Assembly: GCA_964580235.1 (NCBI GenBank)
Contig: CAZOJY010000092.1
Span: 1 to 14,778 of the forward strand
From: G020348385 sp964580235
GTDB lineage: Bacteria > Acidobacteriota > Aminicenantia > Aminicenantales > Aminicenantaceae
Direction: 5' to 3'
Length of the DNA stretch: 14,778 bases
A model generated the notes under the pieces. That model was not told the DNA's origin, made no database searches, and saw only the letters and a program-made list of their open reading frames with translations. The first letter of the stretch is position 1. Each line of letters starts with the position of its first letter. Below are positions 1 through 7,520 of this stretch, one piece after another. Both the position numbers and the translations under genes were made by a program.

Positions 1-24
1 CCGGGAAAGTTTTGTGTTTTGCAT
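1..24 (-). CDS. 5' end of a gene running off the left edge (possible Tat-exported protein)
   Basis: Only the first eight codons are in the window: M-Q-N-T-K-L-S-R. The start is well supported: on the minus strand an AGGAGG at 36-31 sits six bases before the ATG at 24-22, and a sigma70-like promoter lies further upstream. The opening residues resemble the beginning of Tat signal peptides in this type of genome, where K-L-S-R is often followed by R-x-F-L-K; the nearby Gfo/Idh protein begins similarly (SVTRRNFLK). That reading is inference, because the decisive residues are outside the window. A cytoplasmic protein is equally possible. Confidence 0.6.
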
Positions 25-30
25 TCTTTC

Positions 31-36
31 CCTCCT
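31..36 (-). promoter_or_regulatory. Ribosome binding site AGGAGG for the left-edge gene
   Basis: A full AGGAGG on the minus strand is followed by six bases (GAAAGA) and ATG at 24-22. It is the best Shine-Dalgarno match in the window and is the main reason for calling a gene from only eight codons. Confidence 0.7.
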
Positions 37-57
37 TAGAGTAGGCATTGCACCAGC

Positions 58-86
58 ATTCTATAAAAAGAAATGCCCATTTTCAA
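58..86 (-). promoter_or_regulatory. Sigma70-like promoter for the left-edge gene
   Basis: On the minus strand TTGAAA (86-81) and TAGAAT (63-58) are separated by 17 bases, matching five of six bases in each consensus box. Transcription would start near position 51, giving a leader of about 27 bases that contains the AGGAGG site. It lies just past the candidate terminator of the upstream operon, a sensible arrangement for a separately transcribed gene. Confidence 0.5.
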
Positions 87-92
87 TAAAAG

Positions 93-139
93 AAAAAAAG
101 GGAGTGTTTTCGATAAACCGAAGTTCGATCTACTCTCCC
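93..139 (-). terminator. Candidate intrinsic terminator of the leftward operon
   Basis: Read on the minus strand, GGGAGAGT (139-132) can pair with ACACTCCC (107-100) in an eight-pair stem with one A-A mismatch. The loop is 24 bases and the stem is followed directly by seven T residues (99-93). The long loop and the mismatch make it weaker than a textbook terminator, but the position fits: after the last leftward gene and before the promoter of the next one. Confidence 0.45.
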
Positions 140-330
140 AACGGGTGGATGTATTAGGCGGCTTCCAGGACAGCATGCGTTTCGGCAAACACCCCCGAGG
201 GAAACGCTGGGCCCTCAACAAACACGGTGTCTGCGATTCCCACATCCCCGAATGCTTCACCTTTGTCCATTTTTCAACAAAGGCTGTTGACAATCTTTAA
301 GATATTCCCCCAATCCTCCGGAATTTTTTA
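140..330. other. Gap region with no convincing gene
   Basis: The space between the VWFA remnant and the left-edge gene holds the terminator and promoter listed separately. The rest (about 140-330) contains only weak open frames. One is a 38-codon minus-strand frame at 270-154 whose codons look gene-like (starting MDKGEAFGDVG) but which has no ribosome binding site. Another is a 75-codon plus-strand frame at 73-300 that overlaps the terminator and promoter. I recognise neither; the minus-strand one could be a remnant of a decayed gene. Confidence 0.4.
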
Positions 331-927
331 TCAATCCGCAAAATAGCCGGCTCGGTGTGTAACTTTGTATTTATCACCTTTTATCCTGATTTCAATATTC
401 TTGAATTTTCCATCCTGCTGATAATTCTTCGGGGAATAATACAGAAGATAATAACTTTCCGCAACATTCACAGCTTGCTTAAATAAGTATTCAGGATTTG
501 CCGAACTGTCAACAAATCCTCCGGTTGCCTGTGCCATCTCTTTAAAAGCCCCATAGATGTCATTGGATTCTTCTTCCATGCGAATCCCAAACGTAAGTTC
601 TGCAGGTTTGGAGAAAAACAAAAAATGAATGGATACAGAAGCATCCGCATAGGCTTTTTTTATCCGATCGGCATCAAATGTGATATCTCTTGTAAAGAAA
701 TCTTGAAGATTTGCAAGTGTGTGTTGCAGAGAAAAGTTATCCTGATACATGGACTGTGCCTTACTCAAAATGTTGGGATCTAATCGCGGAATAAACTCCC
801 TTTGATAGAAAAGAAAAACATATTTCTGGCCCTCTTTCTCTTTAAGGAATTTCGCAGAATCCAAAAGCTGCAATTGATCTACGCTCCGAAGATTTTCTAC
901 CCTGTTAATGCATGTGGCATAAGCCAT
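331..927 (-). CDS. 5'-truncated VWFA-related domain protein (probable gene remnant)
   Basis: The 198 residues match the C-terminal half of the VWFA-related family (TIGR03436-type) common in Acidobacteria and relatives. The fragment has a beta strand of the Rossmann-like fold (GQKYVFLFYQREFIPRLDP, about residues 33-51), then a conserved end in which ESYYLLYYSPKNY leads to HRAGYFAD at the C-terminus. The N-terminal half expected in this family is absent: no signal peptide and no metal-binding DxSxS motif. A TGA lies directly before the first ATG in the same frame, no ribosome binding site is visible, and the HEAT-DUF1080 gene ends 41 bases upstream. The frame is nevertheless open for 198 codons. 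I read it as a 3' remnant left by a deletion or rearrangement, perhaps still transcribed from the upstream operon. A short functional protein cannot be excluded. Confidence 0.65.
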   Translation of the reverse strand: MAYATCINRVENLRSVDQLQLLDSAKFLKEKEGQKYVFLFYQREFIPRLDPNILSKAQSMYQDNFSLQHTLANLQDFFTRDITFDADRIKKAYADASVSIHFLFFSKPAELTFGIRMEEESNDIYGAFKEMAQATGGFVDSSANPEYLFKQAVNVAESYYLLYYSPKNYQQDGKFKNIEIRIKGDKYKVTHRAGYFAD

Positions 928-968
928 TCAAAGGCCACATGTTTCCGTAGCAAATTTTAGAAGCGTGC

Positions 969-3776
969 TTACTTCAATTCTTTGATGCGGACGTTGCGGA
1001 TGTAGATGTTCCGGAAATACAGGGGAGTGTTGTGGGCTTGGAGCTCGATCTGGCCCGAAGGATAAATGGGCTTGTCCCTCTCCCAGTAATTTTCCATAAC
1101 CACATCGTCCACCACCAGCACACCGTTCAGATACACCGTCACATGTTCCCCGGCCATCTTGATATGGAATGTGTTCCATTCCCCCACAGGATTGTCGGCC
1201 CGCACCAAAGGCTTGTTCGGGCCTATCTTATTGTTATAAAGACCTCCCGAGCCGTCGGGCGATTGGTCAGGGCCCCAAATCTGAACCTGGGGAGAACCGC
1301 GCAGATAGATTCCGCTGTCGCCTCCTTCTTCGATTTTCCAATCCGCGAACAATTCAAAATCCCCATAATCTTTGTCCGTGCAAAGACTATCTCCTTTGCC
1401 ATCGAAAACCAGGACACCATCCACCACGTTCCAGTGGACGTGCATCCCTTCATCGGCAAAGGCCTGGGCTTTCTGCAGCTCTTCAGGCTTCATTTTTGCT
1501 CTGGTTACCGGATTGCCGACCAACCCCTTCCATCCAGAAAGGTCTGTGCCGTTGAAAAGGGGAACAAATCCCTTCTCTTTCAACATTGCTCCGATCTGAT
1601 CATCCAGCCTCAGCCGCAAATACCTGTTTTCCACATGCCTTGCCGTCTTTTGGAATACCGCCAGAAGTCGGGGTTTGGAAAACTCTTTATCTATCTCTAA
1701 ACCGGAAAAACCTATCCTCGCCACGGCAGCCGCTGCCTGGGACCGCAGCTCAGGCACTTCGAGAAAAGATACCGCTATTTTGAAAGCCTCGACCGAGAGA
1801 ATCATTCCCAGCCTGCCGAGCACGATGGCTTTGGCGGCGGGGTAGGAAACAGTCTCCAGCACCTCTTTGTACCGTTCCAGCTTGGCTTCCGGTGCCATGT
1901 CTGATTCGTGGACAAGCCTTGTATACCCTCCAACAGTTACTAAAAGGTATTTTTGGCTCTCTGTGTTCCGCCAGATCCGGGACAGTTCCTCTGCCGCTTC
2001 AAAATCGGGCCAATCGGCCAACACCGATAAAGCGACCGTCTGAATCTGGGGATTTTCGCTTTTGGTCTTGGCGACCACAGCCTGAAGGGCATTCCGGCCG
2101 CCGATCCTGGACAGCGGTCTCAACAGGTCAGGCTGACTTTTTTCTCCGGCTGTTTCCAGAGCCTCGAGCAACTGGCTTGCACGCTTCTCCTTATCTTCGA
2201 TTTGGTTAGCAGCGGCAACGATCGCCGCTTGAATAAGGCGAATATCCTGGTTATTACCGGTTCCCAAGAGTATTGTAATCAACCGCGGCGTATCCTGAGG
2301 ACCGACCAAATTGGCAAGGCCCGCCAACACCGCCTGTCGAATGATCTCATTTTGGCTTTCAGCCCTGGCAAAAAAGAAATCCACATATTCTTTGGCATGA
2401 CGTTCGGAAAGAATTTCCATCACTGCAGCCCGGGGAAGAGGCGGCACTTTATCCATGATTTTTAGCAATTCAGGGATAAGTGATTGGCTGGAATATCCCA
2501 TCAAGGCCTGTTTGACAGCGGCAATCTCATCTTTTTGATCGGTCCGGAGCAAAGACAGGAGATCGGGAAAAACCGCCTCTCTGCCGAGACGGACAGCAGC
2601 GGGAATAGAAGCCAATTTAATGACTGTATGGTGGCTTTTTAATTTTTCCCGGAGAAGGGGCAAAGCCGTGACATCTCCCCGCCGCCCGAGCATCGCAATG
2701 ATCTGAGCCTGCACATCGGCCTCGGCCGCTTCCAGCCGTTCGATCCACTTGGCGGTGGCTTCTTCCCCGGAGATCCTGCCGGCAAGCTCAAGGGCCCGCG
2801 CCCGCAATTCTCGATTAGAGCTGTCCATGGCCTGGAGAAGATCCTCAAGGGCCCTATTTCCCAACGCATCTACCAGAAGAGTGAGGGCTGCACAGGGGAT
2901 GTGACTTTCCTGAGGGGCGGTATAATTGGCGATGAGCCTCCGGCAGATTGCGGCACACTGCTTCTTGTGACCTGATTCGGACAGGCGCCGGGCATACAAA
3001 AGATAAAGGGACGGCGCCTTTGTCCTCTCATAGGACGGGGCCTGGAGAGATACGGTGCTCAGCACATCTTCGGCCAGAGGGTCTCCAATATTCGCCAGGG
3101 CATAAAGGCTCACCTGGCGGAGTCCGTCATTCGTATCGGCGGCAAACGGAAGAATTATTTTTACCGCCTTCTTGCTCTGCATTTCCCCAAGGGCTTTGAT
3201 GAGCGTGATCCTGTTCGCGCCTGCCGCTCTCTTCAAGGCTTTGAGCAGGGCCTTTTCCGCCTGCGGCGTTCCGACAGCTAAAAGGGCCTGAGTGGCCGGC
3301 TCACACAGCTTTCGATCCCCTAGATACTTGCTGAGCGGTTTTACCGATTCTCGTTTTCCCGCCCGTTGAAGCCGTCGGATAAGGAAAGCCTGGACATCTT
3401 TGTCCGTCTCCTTCTCCAGGGCTTTGAACAGTGTTTTCGCATAAACCAGACGCTCCTGTTCTTTCCCTTTCTGGGAAACATACGTAGTCAGGGCACTGAG
3501 GGCATACCGGGCATGGGTGTCATCTCCTGTGCCCGGAGGAACCAGCATACGGCAGACCTCGAGGATCCCTTCCGCGCCTAGGGCCATCAATCGAGATGCC
3601 AGATTTTTGCTTTCTTCTGTGTTTTGCGCCGGAAACCGATCAACAAGGGCCTGTGTTTTTGCCCTCGCATCTTGAGCATCATAAAAAGCCCATCCCTGAG
3701 ATAGGAAAATGGTGATTCCAAAAACGCCAATCATGAAGGGGGCTGCCCAAAAAGAATTTATTCGATTTCTGCTCAT
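969..3776 (-). CDS. Secreted HEAT-repeat protein with C-terminal DUF1080 (3-keto-disaccharide hydrolase) domain
   Basis: This 935-residue protein starts with a signal peptide or anchor (MSRNRINSFW, then a hydrophobic stretch to about residue 31). Residues about 35-730 are helical HEAT-like repeats, visible as recurring short helices such as ALLAVGTPQAEKALLKAL. Residues 735-935 form a DUF1080 domain (PF06439), with FVPLFNGTDLSGW near its start, GDSGIYLRG at 819-827 and IELQAHNTPLYFRNI at 910-924. DUF1080 proteins are concanavalin-like beta-sandwiches, and characterised members cleave 3-keto-glycosides. HEAT repeats probably serve as a binding scaffold. I chose ATG 3776 because GGAG lies five bases upstream; a longer frame from 3851 would overlap the preceding gene by 56 bases and put 25 extra residues before the signal. 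The gap to the Gfo/Idh gene is 19 bases, so co-transcription is likely. Confidence 0.88.
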   Translation of the reverse strand: MSRNRINSFWAAPFMIGVFGITIFLSQGWAFYDAQDARAKTQALVDRFPAQNTEESKNLASRLMALGAEGILEVCRMLVPPGTGDDTHARYALSALTTYVSQKGKEQERLVYAKTLFKALEKETDKDVQAFLIRRLQRAGKRESVKPLSKYLGDRKLCEPATQALLAVGTPQAEKALLKALKRAAGANRITLIKALGEMQSKKAVKIILPFAADTNDGLRQVSLYALANIGDPLAEDVLSTVSLQAPSYERTKAPSLYLLYARRLSESGHKKQCAAICRRLIANYTAPQESHIPCAALTLLVDALGNRALEDLLQAMDSSNRELRARALELAGRISGEEATAKWIERLEAAEADVQAQIIAMLGRRGDVTALPLLREKLKSHHTVIKLASIPAAVRLGREAVFPDLLSLLRTDQKDEIAAVKQALMGYSSQSLIPELLKIMDKVPPLPRAAVMEILSERHAKEYVDFFFARAESQNEIIRQAVLAGLANLVGPQDTPRLITILLGTGNNQDIRLIQAAIVAAANQIEDKEKRASQLLEALETAGEKSQPDLLRPLSRIGGRNALQAVVAKTKSENPQIQTVALSVLADWPDFEAAEELSRIWRNTESQKYLLVTVGGYTRLVHESDMAPEAKLERYKEVLETVSYPAAKAIVLGRLGMILSVEAFKIAVSFLEVPELRSQAAAAVARIGFSGLEIDKEFSKPRLLAVFQKTARHVENRYLRLRLDDQIGAMLKEKGFVPLFNGTDLSGWKGLVGNPVTRAKMKPEELQKAQAFADEGMHVHWNVVDGVLVFDGKGDSLCTDKDYGDFELFADWKIEEGGDSGIYLRGSPQVQIWGPDQSPDGSGGLYNNKIGPNKPLVRADNPVGEWNTFHIKMAGEHVTVYLNGVLVVDDVVMENYWERDKPIYPSGQIELQAHNTPLYFRNIYIRNVRIKELK

Positions 3777-3781
3777 TTTCA

Positions 3782-3785
3782 CTCC
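3782..3785 (-). promoter_or_regulatory. Ribosome binding site deciding the start of the HEAT-DUF1080 gene
   Basis: On the minus strand GGAG is followed by TGAAA and ATG at 3776-3774. It selects this start over the in-frame ATG at 3851, which lies inside the preceding oxidoreductase gene. Confidence 0.6.
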
Positions 3786-3795
3786 AAAAAGCCGC

Positions 3796-5067
3796 CTAAA
3801 AGTGCCAGGGCGCTCTGAAGGGTTGATCGACAAGCCGGTTGGCTTCCTCATCGCCGATAAAGTGCTGTTTATCCGGATCGAATCGGAGAGGACGGCCGAG
3901 CCGGACAGCGATCTTGCTCAGGTTGACGATGGTGCAGGACCGATGCGCATTTTCTTCGTTCAGGGCAAATTTTTGCCGGGTTCTGACCGCTTCGGCAAAG
4001 TCTGTCACCTGGGATTCCGGGTCCGCCAAAGAGGCCAGCTTATCCTCAAAATGGGGGATGTCCGATTCCATTCCTTTGAAGAGTTTTCCATCCGGTCCCT
4101 CGATAAACGGGATTTTTTCTTCCTTCGGCTCTCCATCCAGGACAATTTCGCAGCCATCGGCATACTTCATCCGGATTTTCCGCCAGGTCCCGCAGGCATC
4201 CGGGTGCTGCTGGGGGCAGTCGGCTTCGATTTCCACTGGGCTGGTACCGTCTTTATCCAGGATATATTGGACCGGGTCCAGGTAGTGCATCCCCATGTCT
4301 CCCAGACCTCCACCATCATAATCCCAGTACCCGCGAAATGTGCCGTGCACACGATGGGGATGGTAAGGTTTGTGAGGGGCTGGACCGAGCCACATGTTAT
4401 AATCCAGCTCTTTGGGCACGGGTTGGGGCGTTAGATTCGTCTGCCCCACCCAGTAAAACTTCCAGTCGAATCCGCTAGCCGCACTCACCGTTACTTTGAG
4501 CGGCCAGCCGAAAAGGCCTCCCTGGACCGCTTTTTTTATGGGTTTGACCGGTGTTCCGAATCCATAGAAACGCCCTTCGAACCGGAACCACGTGTTAACT
4601 CGAAAGATTCTCCCGTTTTTCTGAACAGCTTGGACAACCTTTTTCCCCTCGCCGATGGTCCGGGTCATAGGTTTTTCACACCAGATGTCTTTCCCGGCTT
4701 CGGCAGCCGCAATAGATATCAACGCATGCCAGTGCGGAGGCGTGGGGATATGAACAATATCGATATCCGTCCGTTCGAGAACATCGCGGAAATCCTTATA
4801 TCCTTGGACTCCCGCCCCTGCAATATCCAAGGCCCTGTTCAGGTGGTTTTCATCCACATCGCAGACGGCCAGCAGACGTGCCCCTTCATAACTGAGATGA
4901 ACCCTTCCCATGCTGCCCACACCGATCACAGCCTTTGTCAATTCGTCGCTGGGTGGCGTGTATCCCTGACCACCCAGGACAAACCTGGGGACAATGGTCA
5001 TTGCAGCTGTCGCCGTGAGGGCACTTTTAAGAAAGTTTCTCCTGGTGACTGATTGGCTCTTTTTCAT
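3796..5067 (-). CDS. Tat-exported Gfo/Idh/MocA family NAD(P)-dependent oxidoreductase
   Basis: This 423-residue protein begins with a twin-arginine signal (TRRNFLKSALTATAAM, residues 8-23), so it is probably exported folded with its nucleotide bound. The N-terminal Rossmann domain carries AVIGVGSMGRVH (46-57) and an acidic end of beta2 (VCDVDENH, 68-75). EKP at 131-133 contains the conserved catalytic-region lysine. The C-terminal domain has the family's substrate-side motif DGGGLGDMGMHYLD (251-264), with the His and Asp typical of sugar dehydrogenases. Members oxidise or rearrange sugars and cyclitols; secreted ones next to DUF1080 proteins are linked to 3-keto-glycoside chemistry. The exact substrate cannot be read from sequence. 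It heads the leftward operon. No Shine-Dalgarno is evident before the ATG, where the upstream bases are CTCTAGG, and the promoter is very close. Confidence 0.93.
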   Translation of the reverse strand: MKKSQSVTRRNFLKSALTATAAMTIVPRFVLGGQGYTPPSDELTKAVIGVGSMGRVHLSYEGARLLAVCDVDENHLNRALDIAGAGVQGYKDFRDVLERTDIDIVHIPTPPHWHALISIAAAEAGKDIWCEKPMTRTIGEGKKVVQAVQKNGRIFRVNTWFRFEGRFYGFGTPVKPIKKAVQGGLFGWPLKVTVSAASGFDWKFYWVGQTNLTPQPVPKELDYNMWLGPAPHKPYHPHRVHGTFRGYWDYDGGGLGDMGMHYLDPVQYILDKDGTSPVEIEADCPQQHPDACGTWRKIRMKYADGCEIVLDGEPKEEKIPFIEGPDGKLFKGMESDIPHFEDKLASLADPESQVTDFAEAVRTRQKFALNEENAHRSCTIVNLSKIAVRLGRPLRFDPDKQHFIGDEEANRLVDQPFRAPWHF

Positions 5068-5076
5068 CCTAGAGTC

Positions 5077-5105
5077 AGTATATTACAAACAGAACCACTC
5101 CTCAA
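5077..5105 (-). promoter_or_regulatory. Sigma70-like promoter of the Gfo/Idh - HEAT-DUF1080 operon
   Basis: On the minus strand TTGAGG (5105-5100) and TATACT (5082-5077) are exactly 17 bases apart. A start site about seven bases further on would fall near 5070, leaving only about three bases before the ATG at 5067. The message would then be leaderless or nearly so, which agrees with the lack of a ribosome binding site. A TAATAT at 5085-5080 overlaps the -10 but gives a spacer of only 14. Confidence 0.5.
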
Positions 5106-5115
5106 TTTTTTTTGC

Positions 5116-5144
5116 TTGAAATTTGTTGGGGGTTTAGAAAGAAT
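5116..5144 (+). promoter_or_regulatory. Weak candidate promoter of the M14 peptidase operon
   Basis: TTGAAA (5116-5121) is followed after 17 bases by AAGAAT (5139-5144), which matches only four of six -10 bases. Transcription would begin near 5151, giving a leader of about 43 bases. The region between the divergent genes must hold a rightward promoter or be read from elsewhere, and this is the best match I found. Confidence 0.3.
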
Positions 5145-5181
5145 AAGGTCACATCATTTATGTTTATGTTCAAGTCAAGTC

Positions 5182-5188
5182 GGGAGGG
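5182..5188 (+). promoter_or_regulatory. Ribosome binding site deciding the start of the M14 peptidase
   Basis: GGGAGGG lies five bases before ATG 5194. The same frame is open back to 5053, but that extension overlaps the divergent gene and its promoter and would bury the signal peptide, so 5194 is the start. Confidence 0.7.
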
Positions 5189-5193
5189 AAAAT

Positions 5194-6954
5194 ATGTTTA
5201 AACCACGTTCTTGGATTTACGAATTGTCTGTTTTTTTTGTTCTTCTTTTCATCGGAAATTCACAGGTCATCTCTGCTAAGACTCCTGAACCGAAGTTCGA
5301 TCACAACCACACTTTTCAGGAAGTGGCCGATTATTTGAACGGGATGGTCAAAACTTATCCCAAACTCGCTCGAGTGCACACCATCGGGAAAAGCTACCTG
5401 GGCAAGGATCTCCTCGTGATCGTCATCTCCAATCAGGATACGGGCAAATGCAAAGAAAAGCCCGGCTACTGGTTCGACGGCAACCTGCATGCCAGCGAGG
5501 TGATGGGAACTGAGGTTTGCCTTTACACCATCCACACTTTACTCACCCAATATGGGAAAGACCCCGCCATCACCAACCTGGTGGATACGCGATCCATCTA
5601 TATCATGCCAAAGCTCAACCCGGATGGATCGGACCATTACCTGACCAAACCGGACAGTATGCGAAGCAGTGTCCGGCCCCATGATTCAGACCGAGACGGG
5701 CTCCTGGATGAAGACCCTTCCGAAGATCTCAACGGAGACGGATACATCACACAAATGCGGGTCAAGGATGAAACCGGACCATGGAAAACCTCCCCGGACG
5801 ATCCGAGACTCATGGTCCGGAGGAAAGAGGAGGAAAAGGGGGAGTGGCGAACCTATTCAGAAGGCATCGACAACGACAAGGATGGCCGGTACAACGAAGA
5901 CGGCGTCGGCGGCCTGGATATCAACAGGAACTGGCCCTCCCGGTGGCAGCAGGAGCACCTCCAGCGCGGGTCAGGCCGGTATCCTCTCTCCGAACCGGAA
6001 ACCCGGGCCGTAACGGAATTTCTGCTCGCTCACAGGAACATCACGGGTGTGGTCAACCACCACATGTCAGGCAACTTCCTGTACATTCCGCCGACCAACA
6101 AGAACTTCGATCCTATAACAGGGGAGGAAATCGAAATGCCCCGGGAAGATGCAGCCTATTTCGACATTTTTGGTCAAAAATACAGCGAGATCATCAACAA
6201 ACAGCCCGTTCGAAAAGTTCTCGGCAGGGGAGAACCACCGAGGGAAGGAGCCATCTGGGGCGTGATGATCGGGTGGGCCTACGACCACTACGGTGTGTAC
6301 AGCTATGTGCCGGAAATGGGTTCGCTTGCTCCCTTTTGCGATTATGACAAGGACAAAAGGGCCTCCCAGGAGGAGATGCTGCGCTGGAACGATGAGCAGC
6401 TGGGCGGAAAAATCTTCATGGAATGGAAAAGCTACGATCACCCCCAATTGGGCAAGGTGGAGATCGGGGGATTCGTCCGGAAGCTTTATGATTCCAAACG
6501 CAAAAGTTACACAAGCCTGATGTGTTATCCCGGCCCGGAATTCGAGGATTTCCTCGCCAAACACACAAAGTGGAACCTGTATTTAGCCGCTCAGTCGCCT
6601 CTTGTGAGGATAACCGGAGTAAAAATCCACAAAGGAGATGCCGGATACGTCAAGATTGCTGCCGACATTCAGAATCAAGGCTTTTTACCCACCAACGTGA
6701 CCCAGCAGGCCATCAAAAATCAAACAGCAAAAACAGTGAAAGTTTTGATCTCTCTTAAAGAAGTGGAGATGGTGATGGGTAAGGAAAAAGTCGATCTTGG
6801 CCACCTACCGGGCCACACTTCCCTAAATCCGTCACCCGTACAGACGGTGGAATGGATGGTGAAAATCACCGGCAAAGGCACCCCCACAGCCACCATCAAA
6901 GTCGTATCCGAAAAAGGCGGAACTCACACAAAGACTATCGCACTGAAAAAATAA
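5194..6954 (+). CDS. Secreted M14 family zinc carboxypeptidase with acidic calcium-type loops
   Basis: This 586-residue protein has an N-terminal signal (MFKPRSWIYE plus a hydrophobic core to about residue 28). The M14 domain covers about residues 35-410. It shows the zinc pair H99 and E102 (GNLHASE), substrate-binding N-R in DINRNWP (242-248), the third-ligand histidine region VVNHHMSG (287-293) and the probable catalytic glutamate E374 in SYVPEMG. Between these lie two aspartate-rich loops, DSDRDGLLDED (164-174) with DLNGDGYIT (178-186), and DNDKDGRYNEDG (226-237). They resemble calcium-binding DxDxDG loops and are known from related M14 proteins of environmental bacteria. Residues about 430-586 are a beta-rich C-terminal region, perhaps for binding or surface retention. 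Expected role: extracytoplasmic removal of C-terminal amino acids from peptides or cell-wall material. The RDD gene follows after three bases. Confidence 0.92.
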   Translation: MFKPRSWIYELSVFFVLLFIGNSQVISAKTPEPKFDHNHTFQEVADYLNGMVKTYPKLARVHTIGKSYLGKDLLVIVISNQDTGKCKEKPGYWFDGNLHASEVMGTEVCLYTIHTLLTQYGKDPAITNLVDTRSIYIMPKLNPDGSDHYLTKPDSMRSSVRPHDSDRDGLLDEDPSEDLNGDGYITQMRVKDETGPWKTSPDDPRLMVRRKEEEKGEWRTYSEGIDNDKDGRYNEDGVGGLDINRNWPSRWQQEHLQRGSGRYPLSEPETRAVTEFLLAHRNITGVVNHHMSGNFLYIPPTNKNFDPITGEEIEMPREDAAYFDIFGQKYSEIINKQPVRKVLGRGEPPREGAIWGVMIGWAYDHYGVYSYVPEMGSLAPFCDYDKDKRASQEEMLRWNDEQLGGKIFMEWKSYDHPQLGKVEIGGFVRKLYDSKRKSYTSLMCYPGPEFEDFLAKHTKWNLYLAAQSPLVRITGVKIHKGDAGYVKIAADIQNQGFLPTNVTQQAIKNQTAKTVKVLISLKEVEMVMGKEKVDLGHLPGHTSLNPSPVQTVEWMVKITGKGTPTATIKVVSEKGGTHTKTIALKK

Positions 6955-6957
6955 TAA

Positions 6958-7482
6958 ATGAACCGAACAGCCGGAGGACCAATCATCCTTATCGCAAGGC
7001 GGGCCGGGGCTTTTTTGCTGGATATCCTGATCATCTTTGGAATTTGTGCTCCCAGCGGATATCTGATTCAACGTTTGTTCGGATACAGCCCACAAACAGG
7101 TCCTGCCATATGGTTCACGATCCTTTGGAATTTTTCCTTGCCATCCTGGATTTACTTTTTTTGGAGCGATCGCTCAAAAAATGGAAAGACTGTCGGCAAA
7201 AGGCTGTTTAAGCTGAAGGTCAAAGCCAGAACATCAGAGCGTCTCGGATGGGGACGCGCATTGGCCCGAACAGCCATCAAGCTCCTGCCCTGGGAAATCA
7301 TTCACATCTCTGCGTTTGCTCTATCTAAAGAGCTCGGAACATTCACACATCTTCAGTACATCGGATTTATGACAGGAAACACCCTGGCCTTTGCCTATTT
7401 CCTCACCAGTGCACTCACACAAGGCAAACGCACTATATACGATCTCATCCTTGGTACAGAGATTCACTTTGAGAAATTTTAA
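6958..7482 (+). CDS. RDD family integral membrane protein
   Basis: This 174-residue protein has the RDD family signatures: RRAGAFLLDILII (14-26) with the conserved Arg and Asp in the first membrane helix, SKNGKTVGKRLFKLKV (73-88), and QGKRTIYDLILGT (155-167) with the second conserved Asp. Membrane segments are at about residues 16-38, 48-69 and 137-153. The family's function is mostly unknown, although some members have been proposed as ion exchangers or membrane partners of secreted enzymes. The ATG lies three bases after the M14 stop and no clear ribosome binding site is present, so translation is probably coupled to the peptidase gene. Confidence 0.88.
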   Translation: MNRTAGGPIILIARRAGAFLLDILIIFGICAPSGYLIQRLFGYSPQTGPAIWFTILWNFSLPSWIYFFWSDRSKNGKTVGKRLFKLKVKARTSERLGWGRALARTAIKLLPWEIIHISAFALSKELGTFTHLQYIGFMTGNTLAFAYFLTSALTQGKRTIYDLILGTEIHFEKF

Positions 7483-7520
7483 AGGATGCAAACGTGATAA
7501 AATAGTGGAGGACAATTAAT

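Noticed and set aside
154..270. Minus-strand frame of 38 codons with gene-like codon use
   Set aside because: It has no ribosome binding site and a stop just upstream; too short to support as a gene, though it may be a remnant.
73..300. Plus-strand frame of 75 codons
   Set aside because: It has no ribosome binding site, resembles nothing known and overlaps the minus-strand terminator and promoter.
928..1700. Several open frames opposite or shifted against the DUF1080 domain
   Set aside because: They overlap a region whose coding frame is fixed by clear DUF1080 motifs; they are frame shadows.
3709..4434. Plus-strand frame of 241 codons over the Gfo/Idh gene
   Set aside because: The opposite strand encodes the complete oxidoreductase with intact motifs; this frame shows no recognisable domain or start signal.
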